Assembly: GCF_003843835.1 (NCBI RefSeq)
Contig: NZ_RKQL01000001.1
Location: 744,001-808,000, forward strand
Direction: 5' to 3'
DNA: 64,000 nucleotides
Source: Tibeticola sediminis
GTDB lineage: Bacteria > Pseudomonadota > Gammaproteobacteria > Burkholderiales > Burkholderiaceae_C
This document shows positions 7,720 through 19,127 of this stretch, piece by piece; the stretch's first letter is position 1, and each line of letters starts with the position of its first letter. The position numbers were made by a program, and so were the translations under genes. The notes under the pieces are model-generated. The model was not told the DNA's origin and made no database searches. It was given only the letters and a program-made list of their open reading frames with translations.

Positions 7720-8250
7720 TCAATTGCCGCACGCGCGATCATCGGCATCTTCGAGAAACCGCGGCAACATCAGGATCGCTTCGGCGTTGCTCGACGAAGC
7801 GCAACGGTCGGCCGCCGCACGCCAGGGCAACCAGACCGCGTGGCGATGTTCGGTCGGCGAGAGGCGCACGGCCACGGGCGCGTCGAGGGTCAGGCCGAAC
7901 ACGCGCTCGACATTGAAGACGACCTCGGGCGCATAGCGATGCCGCCACTGCGGATAGATCGGGTAGACGTTTTCGATGCCCCAATCGCGCAGCCGCGACT
8001 CGAGCGGGGATCCCACGCGGCAGTCGATCCCGGTTTCCTCGAACACCTCGCGACGCGCGGCCGCGTCGAAGGGCTCGTCCGGCCGGTCTTTGGCACCCGT
8101 GACCGATTGCCAATACGGAACGCCAGGCTCGAGGCCCGAGACCCGCTCGAGCAACAGCACGTCGAGATCCCGCGTGTGGATGACCACCAACACCGACTCG
8201 GGAATCTTCCAATGCTCCGGTCGGCCCGAAGCATGGGCACCGGCACCCAC
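7720..8250 (-). CDS. nudB: Dihydroneopterin triphosphate diphosphatase (Nudix)
   Basis: The Nudix box is complete: Gly in VTGAKDRPDEP, then REVFEETGI, matching GX5EX7REUXEEXGU. YWQSVTGAKD and RDWGIENVYPIYPQWRHRY are typical of NudB, which removes pyrophosphate from dihydroneopterin triphosphate in folate synthesis. The gene starts with GTG at 8250 because no in-frame ATG precedes the conserved PEHWKIPESVLVVI. It begins six bases after the livF stop, so it may be read from the liv transcript. folE, the preceding step, lies 2.3 kb downstream. Confidence 0.87.
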   Translation of the reverse strand: MGAGAHASGRPEHWKIPESVLVVIHTRDLDVLLLERVSGLEPGVPYWQSVTGAKDRPDEPFDAAARREVFEETGIDCRVGSPLESRLRDWGIENVYPIYPQWRHRYAPEVVFNVERVFGLTLDAPVAVRLSPTEHRHAVWLPWRAAADRCASSSNAEAILMLPRFLEDADDRACGN

Positions 8251-8256
8251 GGTGGC

Positions 8257-8973
<717 letters not shown>

Positions 8974-8974
8974 G

Positions 8975-9751
8975 TCAGTGTCCTCCCGTGCCGAGGTAGG
9001 CCTCGATCACCGCGGGGTTGCTCTGCACCTCCGCCGGCGTGCCCTCTGCGATCTGCTTGCCATAGTCCAGCACGGTCACGCGGTCGCACAAACCCATGAC
9101 CAGTTTGACGTCGTGCTCGATCAGCAGAATCGTGCGGTTGTCCTTGCGGATGCGGTCGATGAGCTCGCGCAGCATGACCTTCTCGGTGGCGTTCATCCCC
9201 GCAGCGGGTTCATCGAGCGCGATGAGCTGGGGGTCCGTGGCCAGCGCACGCGCGATTTCCAGGCGGCGTTGATCGCCATAAGACAGCGTGCGCGCCTTGA
9301 AATCGGCGTATTTGCCGATGCCCACATAGTCGAGCAGCTCACGTGCGCGCTGAGCAATGGCGGCCTCCTCGGCCAGAAAACCCGGGGTGTGGAAGATCGC
9401 ACCGAGCAGCCCCGACTGGGTGCGGATGTGGCGCCCGACCATCACGTTCTCCAGCGCCGTCATTTCGGCGAAGAGCCGAATATTCTGAAACGTGCGCGCA
9501 ATGCCGGCGCGGGCCACTTCATGCACCGCGGTCGGCTGATAGGGCTTGCCCGCCAGCTCAAATGTCCCGCTGTCGGGCGTGTACAGCCCGGTGATCACGT
9601 TGAAGAACGTGGTCTTGCCGGCTCCGTTGGGGCCGATGAGTCCGTAGACCTGCCCCCGACGAATGGTGATGCCCACGTCGGAGAGCGCCTGCAGGCCGCC
9701 GAAGCGCTTGGAGACGCCGGTGACTTTCAAAACGATGTCTGCTGTCGTCAT
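8975..9751 (-). CDS. livG: Branched-chain amino acid ABC transporter ATP-binding protein LivG
   Basis: This 258-residue ATPase partners LivF. It shows Walker A GPNGAGKTTFFN, the long insert with ARTFQNIRLFAEMTALENVMVG typical of LivG, signature LSYGDQRRLEIARAL and Walker B LIALDEPAAGMN with ILLIEHDVKLVM. ATG 9751 is preceded by GAGAGG; an upstream extension of 13 residues is not conserved in type. It lies ten bases after livM and one base before livF. Confidence 0.92.
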   Translation of the reverse strand: MTTADIVLKVTGVSKRFGGLQALSDVGITIRRGQVYGLIGPNGAGKTTFFNVITGLYTPDSGTFELAGKPYQPTAVHEVARAGIARTFQNIRLFAEMTALENVMVGRHIRTQSGLLGAIFHTPGFLAEEAAIAQRARELLDYVGIGKYADFKARTLSYGDQRRLEIARALATDPQLIALDEPAAGMNATEKVMLRELIDRIRKDNRTILLIEHDVKLVMGLCDRVTVLDYGKQIAEGTPAEVQSNPAVIEAYLGTGGH

Positions 9752-9761
9752 GCTGTGCCTC

Positions 9762-10841
9762 TCACTTGACCTGCTGCAATGCCTTGCCATGCTCCGGCGC
9801 GGGCCACAGGCCGCGCGGACGCAACAGCATCACGACGATCATCGCCAGCGCAATCAGCAACTGACGCAGAATGGCTGCATCGAGCCGCCCGTCGGTCATC
9901 GCTTGCAAGGGGCCGGCGACATAACGCAGCACCTCGGGCAAAGCCGAGAGCAGCACGGCGCCCAGAATCACGCCCGGCAAATGCCCGATGCCGCCGAGCA
10001 CGACCATGGCAACGATCATGATGGACTCCATCAGGCTGAACGATTCGGGCGAAATGAAACCCTGGAAGGCCGCGAACATCACGCCCGAGACGCCGCCAAA
10101 CGTGGCACCCATGCCGAAGGCGAGCAGCTTCATGTTGCGGGTGTTGATGCCCATGGCCTTGGCCGCGATTTCATCCTCGCGGATGGCCATCCACGCACGA
10201 CCAATGCGCGACAGTTCGAGGCGGTGGCTGATGACGACCGCAAACACGACCAGCACCAGGAACAGGTAGTAATAGGCCGAAACCGAGGCCAGCTCAAAAC
10301 CCCCGATCGCGATCGGCCGGTTGAGATCGATTCCGAAGAACTTGATCGAATCGATCTGACCGATGCCCTTGGGTCCGTTGGTGATGTTGATCGGCGCATC
10401 GAGATTGTTCATGAACACGCGGATGATTTCGCCGAAACCCAGCGTCACGATGGCCAGATAGTCGCCGCGCAGCCGCAGCGTCGGCGCCCCGAGCAACATA
10501 CCAAAGAAAGCTGCAAGCCCGGCGCCCACGGGAATGATGAGCCACAGCGGCATGTGCAGACCCGCCGGGAACATCGCCGCGATGGCCGGGAAATTCTGCG
10601 TCAGGTGGGGTGAGGCCAGCAGCCCGTACATGTATGCGCCGACGGCAAAAAACGCCACATAACCGAGGTCGAGCAGGCCCGCATAGCCGACCACGATGTT
10701 GAGGCCTATGGCCAGCAGCACATACAGCAGCGCCATGTCGGCGATGCGAACCCAGGCGTTGCCGAAGCCTTGCAGCACCAGCGGGACGATGAGCAGCGCC
10801 AGGCCGCCCGCGAGCATCAGAACCGTCTTGTTCGATTTCAT
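9762..10841 (-). CDS. livM: Branched-chain amino acid ABC transporter permease LivM
   Basis: This inner-membrane permease has about 359 residues and many hydrophobic segments. The family motif GYAGLLDLGYVAFFAVGAY lies near residue 65, and the EAA-like loop RAWMAIREDEIAAKAMGIN near 240 contacts the ATPases. The start at ATG 10841 has GGGAGAG upstream and gives a short basic N-terminus (MKSNK) before the first membrane segment. It follows livH by 19 bases. Confidence 0.91.
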   Translation of the reverse strand: MKSNKTVLMLAGGLALLIVPLVLQGFGNAWVRIADMALLYVLLAIGLNIVVGYAGLLDLGYVAFFAVGAYMYGLLASPHLTQNFPAIAAMFPAGLHMPLWLIIPVGAGLAAFFGMLLGAPTLRLRGDYLAIVTLGFGEIIRVFMNNLDAPINITNGPKGIGQIDSIKFFGIDLNRPIAIGGFELASVSAYYYLFLVLVVFAVVISHRLELSRIGRAWMAIREDEIAAKAMGINTRNMKLLAFGMGATFGGVSGVMFAAFQGFISPESFSLMESIMIVAMVVLGGIGHLPGVILGAVLLSALPEVLRYVAGPLQAMTDGRLDAAILRQLLIALAMIVVMLLRPRGLWPAPEHGKALQQVK

Positions 10842-10860
10842 GATCGAGACTCTCCCTAGT

Positions 10861-11790
10861 TCAAGCGCGGTCGGCGACACGCTCACCCAGCAAGCCCGAG
10901 GGCCGCAAGGTCAGCACGAAGATGAGAACGATGAAGGCGAAGATGTCCGAGTAATGGCTGCCCAGGACGCCGCCCGTCAAAACCCCGATGTAGCCCGCGC
11001 CGATCGATTCGATGAGCCCCAACAGAATGCCGCCCACGACGGCGCCGGCCAGGTTGCCAATCCCGCCGAACACCGCCGCCGTAAAGGCTTTGAGTCCGGG
11101 CAGGAAGCCCATGGTGTGCTGCACCGTTCCGTAGTTGGACGCATACATCACGCCCGCAATCGTCGCCAGGATCGCGCCGATGACAAAGGTGGCCGAAATG
11201 ACGAAGTCAGGCTTGACCCCCATGAGCGCGGCCACGCGCGGGTTCTCAGCCGTCGCACGCATCGCGCGGCCCAGGCTCGTGTAATTCACGACGTACATCA
11301 GCGCCGCAAGCGACACCGCCGTGAGCCCGAGAATCATGATCTGCGTCGACGTGATCACCGCGCCCCCCACGTCGAAGGGCTCGACCGGCAGCAGCGTCGG
11401 ATAGGGCTTGTAGTTGGGCTTCCAGATGATCATCGCCAGCGTCTGCAGCAGAATCGACATACCGATGGCGGTGATCAGCGGCGCGAGCTTGGGGCTGTTG
11501 CGCAGCGGCCGATAGGCGACCTTCTCGATGGTGTAGTTCAGCGCCGCGGCGACCACGCAAGAGATCGCAAGCGCAATGAGCAACACCAGCCAGCCCGGGG
11601 CACCCGGCATCGACGACTGCATCCAGCCGATGATGGTCCAGCTCGTCAAGGCGCCGACCATCAGCACCTCGCCATGGGCAAAGTTGATGAGGTTGATGAT
11701 GCCGTAGACCATGGTGTATCCCAGGGCCACCAAGGCATACATACTGCCCAGGACCAGACCGTTGATGATCTGTTGCAGCAGAATTTCCAT
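10861..11790 (-). CDS. livH: Branched-chain amino acid ABC transporter permease LivH
   Basis: This 309-residue integral membrane permease carries the LivH signatures YALVALGYTMVYGIINLINFAHG (within residues 16-40) and the cytoplasmic loop LGRAMRATAENPRVAALMGV that couples to LivF/LivG. ATG 11790 follows a good GGAG site (ggagaaacat); an open extension of 34 residues upstream is rejected for lack of conservation and charge. It is the first gene of livHMGF, whose promoter must lie in the 238-base gap after the rarA stop. Confidence 0.92.
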   Translation of the reverse strand: MEILLQQIINGLVLGSMYALVALGYTMVYGIINLINFAHGEVLMVGALTSWTIIGWMQSSMPGAPGWLVLLIALAISCVVAAALNYTIEKVAYRPLRNSPKLAPLITAIGMSILLQTLAMIIWKPNYKPYPTLLPVEPFDVGGAVITSTQIMILGLTAVSLAALMYVVNYTSLGRAMRATAENPRVAALMGVKPDFVISATFVIGAILATIAGVMYASNYGTVQHTMGFLPGLKAFTAAVFGGIGNLAGAVVGGILLGLIESIGAGYIGVLTGGVLGSHYSDIFAFIVLIFVLTLRPSGLLGERVADRA

Positions 11791-11897
11791 ATGTTTCTCC
11801 GTTTCGATAAGCGGATCGGAGCAGCATGGCCTGCCCGCGGGTGCGACAGGCCGCCCCGGATCGACACGAGCCTGATGGGTGCGCGCGACCATCCAGC

Positions 11898-11930
11898 AAA
11901 AAGCCCGCCGGGTGTGGGCCAGTGGCGGGC
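11898..11930 (-). terminator. Intrinsic terminator after rarA
   Basis: On the minus strand GCCCGCC and GGCGGGC form a seven-bp GC stem around a loop of about 14 bases, followed by TTTTT. It lies 99 bases beyond the rarA stop and before the liv operon, so it would separate the ftsK-lolA-rarA transcript from livHMGF. Confidence 0.7.
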
Positions 11931-12028
11931 GTGGGGGCGATTGTAGCCAAGGCCATCGCAGCCAAGGCCGTGGATGAGGGCGGGTTTACCCGGGGCAACG
12001 CACGGTGGCGTGGCGCCCCGTGCGGGCT

Positions 12029-13372
12029 TCACCCAGGCCCCGAGGGACCATCGGCCGCGTCGGGTTCCGCGGCGGCAGCGCTGCGGTCCCGGGCGCGCAG
12101 CTGCGCGAGCCGCTCGGCGATACGGATCTCGAGGCCGCGGTCGACCGGCTCGTAAAACCGCTGCCCTTCGAGGCCCTCGGGCCAATAGCTTTGCCCCGCC
12201 GCGTAGGCCTCGGGTTCGTCGTGCGCGTACCGGTAGCCGCGCCCATAGTCGAGCTGTTTCATCAGTGCGGTTGGCGCATTGCGCAGATGCATCGGAACCG
12301 GTCGAGTCGCATCGGCCTTCACCCACGCGCGCACCGCGTTGTAGGCCTTGTAGACCGCATTGGACTTCGGGGCCACCGCCAGATAGACGACGCACTCGGC
12401 CAGAGCCAGTTCGCCTTCAGGGCTGCCGAGACGCTCGTAGACCTCGGCAGCATCGAGCGCCAAGCGCAGGGCGCGCGGGTCGGCGAGCCCAATGTCCTCA
12501 CTCGCCATGCGCACCAGCCTGCGCGCGAGGTAACGCGGGTCGGCTCCGCCATCGAGCATGCGCACGAACCAGTACAGCGCGGCATCTGGGTTCGAGCCAC
12601 GAACGCTCTTGTGCAAGGCGCTGATGGTGTCGTAGAACTGATCGCCCCCTTTGTCATAGCGGCGCAGGCGCTCGCCCAGCACGCGCTCGAGCCAGGCCAC
12701 GGTCACCGTCTCGACCGGTTCGCGTCGCGCCACGAGCGCGAGGGTTTCGAGCGTGTTGATCAACCGTCGGGCATCGCCATCGGCGAACGCGACGAGGCGC
12801 TCGACTGCTGTAGTTTCAATAGCAGGAAGTGCTGATTTCTCGCCGGCACGCCGGAGAATTTCTTTCAAATCTTCGGATTCGAGCGGCTTCAGGACATAGA
12901 CCCTCGCGCGCGACAGCAGCGCCGCATTGACCTCGAACGAAGGGTTTTCCGTGGTCGCGCCGATGAAGGTGAACAGCCCGCTTTCGACATGCGGCAGAAA
13001 CGCATCCTGCTGCGCCCTGTTGAAGCGATGCACCTCATCGACGAAGACCAAGGTGCGCTGGGGTGCCAAGCCGCTGCGCGCGGCCTCGGCGCGCTCGACC
13101 GCGTCGCGGATTTCCTTCACGCCACCGAGCACGGCGCTGATCGAAATGAATTGCGCATCGAACGCGTCGGCCATGAGCCGCGCGATCGTCGTTTTGCCCA
13201 CGCCCGGCGGCCCCCAGAGGATGCAGCTGTGGGGCTGCCCGGTCTCGAACGCCAGTCGAAGCGGCTTTCCTTCGCCCAACAAATGCTGCTGACCCACCAC
13301 CTCACCGAGCGTGCGCGGGCGCAGCTGCTCGGCCAGCGGGACGGCCCCAGGCAAGCCCGCTGCTGGCGTCAT
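12029..13372 (-). CDS. rarA: Replication-associated recombination protein A (AAA ATPase)
   Basis: This 447-residue ATPase of the clamp-loader type acts at stalled forks. It has PLAEQLRPRTLGEVVGQ at the N-terminus, Walker A GPPGVGKTT (about residues 54-62), Walker B LVFVDEVHRFNRAQQD, sensor 1 IGATTENPSF and the arginine-rich SRARVYVLKPL. The C-terminal domain (ISALHKSVRGSNPDAALYW, later YKAYNAV) is the tetramerisation part of RarA/MgsA. The start codon overlaps the lolA stop in an ATGA, showing translational coupling. The last 20 residues are low-complexity Ala/Pro/Asp. Confidence 0.93.
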   Translation of the reverse strand: MTPAAGLPGAVPLAEQLRPRTLGEVVGQQHLLGEGKPLRLAFETGQPHSCILWGPPGVGKTTIARLMADAFDAQFISISAVLGGVKEIRDAVERAEAARSGLAPQRTLVFVDEVHRFNRAQQDAFLPHVESGLFTFIGATTENPSFEVNAALLSRARVYVLKPLESEDLKEILRRAGEKSALPAIETTAVERLVAFADGDARRLINTLETLALVARREPVETVTVAWLERVLGERLRRYDKGGDQFYDTISALHKSVRGSNPDAALYWFVRMLDGGADPRYLARRLVRMASEDIGLADPRALRLALDAAEVYERLGSPEGELALAECVVYLAVAPKSNAVYKAYNAVRAWVKADATRPVPMHLRNAPTALMKQLDYGRGYRYAHDEPEAYAAGQSYWPEGLEGQRFYEPVDRGLEIRIAERLAQLRARDRSAAAAEPDAADGPSGPG

Positions 13373-14046
13373 GGCCGCAGCACATCCGCCTTGGGCGGCG
13401 GTTTGAACTGGAACAGCGAGGCAGGAAGAGAGGGGTTGCGCTCGAAGTCCGAAAAGCGCAGCGTCGAGCGCTGACCGAACGCATCGAGAATCTCCAGAGC
13501 CACGAGATCGACCCCGCCGCGCCCCTCCCGCAGACCGACGCGGATCGACTGCAACGCCCCTTCGGCTTGGCGGGGTCGTGCCAGCACCCATTGCAGGCCC
13601 TCGACCTCCGGCCCATTTTCGAGCACAAAGTGGTTTTGCAAGGCGCTCACGCTGCTGGCGGTGGCGACGATGGCTGCCGGTGTCGAGGCGAGGGTCTGGG
13701 CCTGTGGACGAGCCGTCACCTGGTTGAGGTCGACATCGTAGAGCCACAAGGTTTGTCCGTCCGCAACGATGATCTGCTCGAACGGCTTTTTGTAGTCGAA
13801 GCGAAACCGCGCCGGGCGCTCGAACGCAAACACGCCGCTCGACGTCTTGGTCCTCGGCGCGCTACCCTCACGCCCCGGTGCGGTCACGGTCTGGACGAAA
13901 GCCGCCCGGCCACTGCGGGTGCCGCGTATGAACGCATCCAGTTGCTCGATCGCAGTCGGCTGCGCGCGCACACCCGCACCCAGCATCGCGAAGCCACTCG
14001 CCAGGAGCAGGCGGCGTCGGCGGATGGCAAAGCCGGGCGTACTCAT
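13369..14046 (-). CDS. lolA: Outer-membrane lipoprotein carrier protein LolA
   Basis: This 225-residue periplasmic chaperone carries lipoproteins from LolCDE to the outer membrane. It has an Arg-rich n-region ([11 protein letters not shown]) and a signal peptide ending near residue 28 (GVRA|QP). [42 protein letters not shown] is the typical LolA core (about 48-105), and [17 protein letters not shown] closes it. It overlaps the ftsK stop and the rarA start by four bases each, forming a tight ftsK-lolA-rarA operon. The membrane partners lolC and lolD are at 42-44 kb. Confidence 0.92.
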   Translation of the reverse strand: MSTPGFAIRRRRLLLASGFAMLGAGVRAQPTAIEQLDAFIRGTRSGRAAFVQTVTAPGREGSAPRTKTSSGVFAFERPARFRFDYKKPFEQIIVADGQTLWLYDVDLNQVTARPQAQTLASTPAAIVATASSVSALQNHFVLENGPEVEGLQWVLARPRQAEGALQSIRVGLREGRGGVDLVALEILDAFGQRSTLRFSDFERNPSLPASLFQFKPPPKADVLRP

Positions 14047-16388
14047 TCGCCGCCCCCACGGCCGCCGACGAGGATGTCGCGCTGGCCGCTGCTGGTGAGC
14101 GCGCTGACCAGGCCGGCTTTCTCCATGTCTTCGAGCAAGCGCGCGGCGCGGTTGTAGCCGATGCGCAGCTTGCGCTGCACGTAAGAGATGCTGGCCTTGC
14201 GGTCCTTGAGGACGATCTCCACCGCCTGGTCGTACATCGGGTCTTTTTCGCCACCGGCCTCGCCATCCTCGCCGAAGCCGCCGTCCTCGCCCTCGCCCGC
14301 GCCGCCTTCGAGCAGGCCCTCGACATATTCGGGCTCGCCCAGCGTCTTGAGGTAGGCCACCACGCGATGTACCTCATCGTCGCTCACGAAGGCGCCGTGC
14401 ACGCGGATCGGAAAGCCCGTGCCCGAGGGCATGTAGAGCATGTCGCCCATGCCGAGCAAGGCCTCCGCGCCCATCTGGTCGAGGATGGTGCGGCTGTCGA
14501 TCTTGCTGCTGACCTGAAACGCGATGCGTGTGGGGATGTTGGCTTTGATGAGGCCGGTGATCACATCCACGCTCGGGCGCTGCGTCGCCAGGATCAGGTG
14601 GATGCCCGCTGCGCGGGCTTTTTGCGCCAGGCGGGCGATCAGTTCCTCGATCTTCTTGCCCACCACCATCATCAGGTCGGCCAGTTCGTCGATCACCACC
14701 ACGATGTGCGGCAGGCGATCGAGCGGCTCGGGCGCCTCAGGCGTGAGGCTGAACGGGTTGCCGATGGATTCGCCGCGCGCCTTGGCTTCATCGATGCGGG
14801 CGTTGAAACCGGCGAGGTTGCGCACGCCGAGCTTGCTCATGAGCTTGTAGCGCCGCTCCATCTCGGCCACGCACCAGTTGAGCGCGTTGGCCGCCTGCTT
14901 CATGTCGGTGACGACCGGCGCAAGCAGGTGCGGAATGCCCTCGTAGACCGACATCTCGAGCATCTTCGGATCGATCATGATGAGGCGCACGTCTTTGGCC
15001 TCCGCCTTGTAGAGCAGCGAGAGAATCATCGCGTTGATGCCCACCGACTTGCCCGAGCCCGTGGTGCCAGCCACCAACACATGCGGCATCTTCGCCAGAT
15101 CCGCCACCACCGGGTGGCCGACGATGTCCTTGCCCAGCCCGATGGTGAGCAGGCTCTTGGCGTCGTTATAAACCTGCGAGCCGAGGATTTCCGACAGGCG
15201 GATGGTCTGCCGCCGCGCGTTGGGTAGCTCTAGCGCCATGCAGTTCTTGCCCGGTATCGTCTCGATCACGCGGATCGATACCAGGCTGAGCGAGCGCGCC
15301 AGATCCTTGGCGAGGTTGACGATCTGCGAGCCCTTGACCCCCGTGGCCGGCTCGATCTCGTAGCGCGTGATCACCGGCCCCGGCGAAGCCAGCACCACCC
15401 GCACCTCGACACCAAAATCCTTGAGTTTTTTCTCGATCAGCCGGCTGGTCATCTCCAAGGTCTCGGGCGCGACCGACTCTGGATGCACGGGCGGCGCATC
15501 GAGCAGGTCGATCTGCGGCAGGCGACTGTCGACGATCTCCTGGAACAAGGGCTTCTGCCGCTCCCGCGCCACGCGCGCGCTCGGCGCCGGCTCAGTCACG
15601 GGCACGGCAGCGACCCGCACCGGCACGGGCGGATGGTCCTCACTCTGCCGCCGCTCCACCTCCACGACCGCCTCGCGCTCGAGGGCGGCCTGTCGGCCCA
15701 GGGCTGCATCCTCGGCCTGCTCGCGCCGCGCGCGCCAGGCCTCGATTCGGCCTTCGATCCATGCACCCAGACCCTCGGCGACCCGGGCCCACGAAAACCC
15801 CAGCACCCACGATACCGAAAGCAACAACAGCCCGATCGCAGTCAGCGCCGAACCGGTGTCCCCCAACCATTGCAACACCCACGGGCCCAACCATAGTCCC
15901 AGCACCCCGCCCGCCTTGGCCGGCAACAGCGCATCGAGCCGATGCAGGCGCGACCACTCGAGCGTCGCACTCGATGCCAGCAAGAGCAACAAGGCCAGCC
16001 CCCATCCCGCCCGCGCCCAGCCCGACCGGGAGGCCGCGCGACCGGCCGCCTCGTACGCCGTCCAGCGCCGCCGCACGGCCCGAAGCCCGGCCACGGCCCC
16101 CGCCACCCACAGCCACCAAACCGAAAACCCGAACGCATACAGGCCGAGATCGGCAATCCAGGCCCCCAGGCGCCCCGCCCAATTTCGAACCGGCGCGCCC
16201 TCCAGCCCCGAGGTCGACCATGCCGGATCCAGCGGGGAATAGGTCAAGAGGGCGATCAGCGCCAGCACCCACACCAAGACCGCAACCCCCAACAGGGCTT
16301 CATGGACGAGGGTCGGTCGGGCATCGTCGCCGGTTTCGGCAGCGATCGCCCCACGCCGCGAGCGGGAAGCATCAACGAAGGATGTCAT
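14043..16388 (-). CDS. ftsK: DNA translocase FtsK
   Basis: This 781-residue protein is anchored by four hydrophobic segments in the first 200 residues and pumps DNA at the septum. A linker rich in Glu/Arg/Pro is followed by the RecA-like motor with Walker [12 protein letters not shown] (about 443) and Walker [12 protein letters not shown]. The C-terminal winged-helix gamma domain ([21 protein letters not shown], cut here into parts) recognises KOPS-type sites. An acidic, Gly-rich insertion ([16 protein letters not shown]) precedes gamma. ATG 16388 is chosen because further upstream sequence is Arg-rich and not FtsK-like. Confidence 0.94.
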   Translation of the reverse strand: MTSFVDASRSRRGAIAAETGDDARPTLVHEALLGVAVLVWVLALIALLTYSPLDPAWSTSGLEGAPVRNWAGRLGAWIADLGLYAFGFSVWWLWVAGAVAGLRAVRRRWTAYEAAGRAASRSGWARAGWGLALLLLLASSATLEWSRLHRLDALLPAKAGGVLGLWLGPWVLQWLGDTGSALTAIGLLLLSVSWVLGFSWARVAEGLGAWIEGRIEAWRARREQAEDAALGRQAALEREAVVEVERRQSEDHPPVPVRVAAVPVTEPAPSARVARERQKPLFQEIVDSRLPQIDLLDAPPVHPESVAPETLEMTSRLIEKKLKDFGVEVRVVLASPGPVITRYEIEPATGVKGSQIVNLAKDLARSLSLVSIRVIETIPGKNCMALELPNARRQTIRLSEILGSQVYNDAKSLLTIGLGKDIVGHPVVADLAKMPHVLVAGTTGSGKSVGINAMILSLLYKAEAKDVRLIMIDPKMLEMSVYEGIPHLLAPVVTDMKQAANALNWCVAEMERRYKLMSKLGVRNLAGFNARIDEAKARGESIGNPFSLTPEAPEPLDRLPHIVVVIDELADLMMVVGKKIEELIARLAQKARAAGIHLILATQRPSVDVITGLIKANIPTRIAFQVSSKIDSRTILDQMGAEALLGMGDMLYMPSGTGFPIRVHGAFVSDDEVHRVVAYLKTLGEPEYVEGLLEGGAGEGEDGGFGEDGEAGGEKDPMYDQAVEIVLKDRKASISYVQRKLRIGYNRAARLLEDMEKAGLVSALTSSGQRDILVGGRGGGE

Positions 16389-16584
16389 GCGAACGCAAGG
16401 AAGCAGCGGCTTTTCGGACGAATTTCCAAGGCGGAAAAATTTGAAAACAATGCGGCGGTGATGTGCGTGCATCGGCGGGCTGAACTCCCGGAAAACCGGT
16501 CGCGACGCGCACCGCCGAGCAGCCGCAAGCATACGGCATCCCGGCGCGCCGCCTGCGTCGACGCCCCGCGAGCCGCCCCCGCCC

Positions 16585-17259
16585 TCAGCCGAGCTCGCCG
16601 AGGTGTTGGTGGATCAGCATCGACCCATCCTCGGCATATTCGACCAGGCCGCGATCCTCGATGTCCTTCATCACGCGACTGACCATCTCGCGCGAGGCGC
16701 CCACCATTTTGGCCAGATCCTGACGCGACACTTTCTCACGAATGACCAGCTCTCCCGTGGCGGTGCGCGTCGCCCGCTCGAGCAACACCCGCGCGACTCG
16801 CCCGTACACATCCAGCAGGGCGAGCGACTCGATCTTCTGGTCGGCACGGCGCAAGCGCTGCACCAAGGCCCGCATGACCGCATACGCCATCGAGGTGTTC
16901 GCGGGCAGGCAACGGGCGAAGTCTTCACGGGAGAGTTCGAGCACGTCGGTTTGGACTTCTGCGACCACGGTTGCCGAGTGCGGCTCGTCATCGATCAAGC
17001 TCATTTCCCCGAAATGTTCGCCGGGGAATAGCGTGGCCAGGATCACCTCCCGGCCGCGAGCGTCGCTGGCAATGACCCGCGCGCGCCCAGTGAGCACGAT
17101 GTAGAGCTTTTCCGCCTTGTTACCCTGTTCGACGATGCGTTCGCCGCGCCGAAACCGCCGCTTGACCACCGCATCGGCAATCAGCTCGGCCTGCGCGTCG
17201 GTCAGCAGCGAAAACAGGGGAACCCTTCGAATCAACTCACGGTTTGAAAGCAAAGCCAT
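16585..17259 (-). CDS. Crp/Fnr family transcriptional regulator
   Basis: This 224-residue regulator has an N-terminal cyclic-nucleotide-binding-like domain ([42 protein letters not shown]) and a C-terminal HTH_Crp domain with recognition segment [21 protein letters not shown]. Cys residues of FNR-type iron-sulfur ligation are absent from the N-terminus, so it is more like a Crp or Dnr relative; the effector is unknown. ATG 17259 has GGGAGGTG close upstream. It lies alone between ftsK and the divergent trxB, with a 218-base shared promoter region. Confidence 0.88.
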   Translation of the reverse strand: MALLSNRELIRRVPLFSLLTDAQAELIADAVVKRRFRRGERIVEQGNKAEKLYIVLTGRARVIASDARGREVILATLFPGEHFGEMSLIDDEPHSATVVAEVQTDVLELSREDFARCLPANTSMAYAVMRALVQRLRRADQKIESLALLDVYGRVARVLLERATRTATGELVIREKVSRQDLAKMVGASREMVSRVMKDIEDRGLVEYAEDGSMLIHQHLGELG

Positions 17260-17459
17260 GACACCTCCCTGTTCACGCTGAACCCGCCCCAGTAAAAGCG
17301 CGTATCCGGCCATGTGGAACGGGATTCAGCGCTGCTTAAGCCCCGTCAGTAAAATGGACCTTCACTTGCGATACCCCTGGAACCGTTCAACGACTCCAGA
17401 GGCCTCATCCAGACGGCCCGCAAGCTTCAACCCAGAACGAAACGCTATGGCAAGCATAG

Positions 17460-18443
<984 letters not shown>

Positions 18444-18603
18444 TTTCACGCTTTGCCAGTCTTGGCAGAAAAAGGAAACGCTTGGGCCTTCCGGTCCAGC
18501 AGGGTTACCGCCACCCATCCATGGCGAGGTGAGGCCGCCAGCCGGTGAGCCGCGATCATGCGGTTCTGTGCAGAGGCTGCGGCCGTTTGATTGGAGTGTC
18601 CTC

Positions 18604-18837
18604 ATGGCACGCGTCTGCGAAGTCACGGGCAAAAAGCCCATGGTCGGGAACAATGTTTCCCACGCCAACAACAAAACCAAGCGCCGGTTCCTTCCGAACC
18701 TGCAATACCGCCGCTTCTGGGTCGAGAGCGAAAACCGCTGGGTGCGCCTGCGGGTGTCCAGCGCCGCGCTGCGCCTGATCGACAAGAACGGCATCGATGC
18801 CGTGCTCGCAGACCTGCGCGCACGCGGCCAGGCCTAA
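18604..18837 (+). CDS. rpmB: 50S ribosomal protein L28
   Basis: This is a 77-residue ribosomal protein with the typical start [20 protein letters not shown], then [10 protein letters not shown] and a C-terminal [12 protein letters not shown]. Length and ends match the family. It is followed 17 bases on by rpmG (L33) with a GGAGGAA site between them, the standard rpmB-rpmG pair. The 160-base gap from trxB must hold its promoter. Confidence 0.97.
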   Translation: MARVCEVTGKKPMVGNNVSHANNKTKRRFLPNLQYRRFWVESENRWVRLRVSSAALRLIDKNGIDAVLADLRARGQA

Positions 18838-18854
18838 TCCGGAGGAACTGAACC

Positions 18855-19025
18855 ATGGCAACCAAAGGCGGACGCGAAAAAATCAAGCTGCAGTCCACAG
18901 CGGGCACCGGTCACTTCTACACCACGACCAAGAACAAGAAGACGACACCGGACAAGCTGTCGATCATGAAGTTCGACCCCAAGGCTCGCAAACATGTCGA
19001 GTACAAGGAAGCCAAGCTGAAGTAA
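18855..19025 (+). CDS. rpmG: 50S ribosomal protein L33
   Basis: This 56-residue protein starts [19 protein letters not shown], with FYTTTKNKK and a C-terminal [19 protein letters not shown], all typical of L33. It lacks the CxxC pairs of zinc-binding L33 variants, so it is the zinc-independent form. A GGAGGAA ribosome site precedes the ATG. A strong terminator follows 19 bases after its stop. Confidence 0.97.
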   Translation: MATKGGREKIKLQSTAGTGHFYTTTKNKKTTPDKLSIMKFDPKARKHVEYKEAKLK

Positions 19026-19044
19026 TTCGGTTTACCGGCTTTCT

Positions 19045-19086
19045 CCCATAAAAAAACCCGCTGCATGCAGCGGGTTTTTTTATGGG
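19045..19086 (+). terminator. Perfect-palindrome intrinsic terminator after rpmG
   Basis: A 42-base perfect palindrome with arms CCCATAAAAAAACCCGCTGCA-type (19045-19065) and exact inverse (19066-19086). The ACCCGCTGCA stem is followed by seven T on both strands, so it can stop transcription in either direction: rpmBG from the left and the desaturase gene from the right. Confidence 0.92.
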
Positions 19087-19113
19087 AACGCTGAACAAGC
19101 CCCTCAGCGCGCG
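19083..19113. repeat. Possible remnant end of family A repeat
   Basis: Immediately after the terminator, GGGAACGCTGAACAAGCCCCT resembles the end of repeat A3 (GGCAACGCTGAACAAGTCCCT) at all but two positions, and the GCGCGCG that follows is also similar. The rest of the element is missing. It may be a decayed solo end; chance is possible over about 30 bases. Confidence 0.5.
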
Positions 19114-19127
19114 AGGGGTTTTACCGA

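Noticed and set aside
17325..17345. Sequence gggattcagcgctgctta as a family A repeat end
   Set aside because: Only about nine bases agree with the terminal repeat and there is no interior similarity or partner end.
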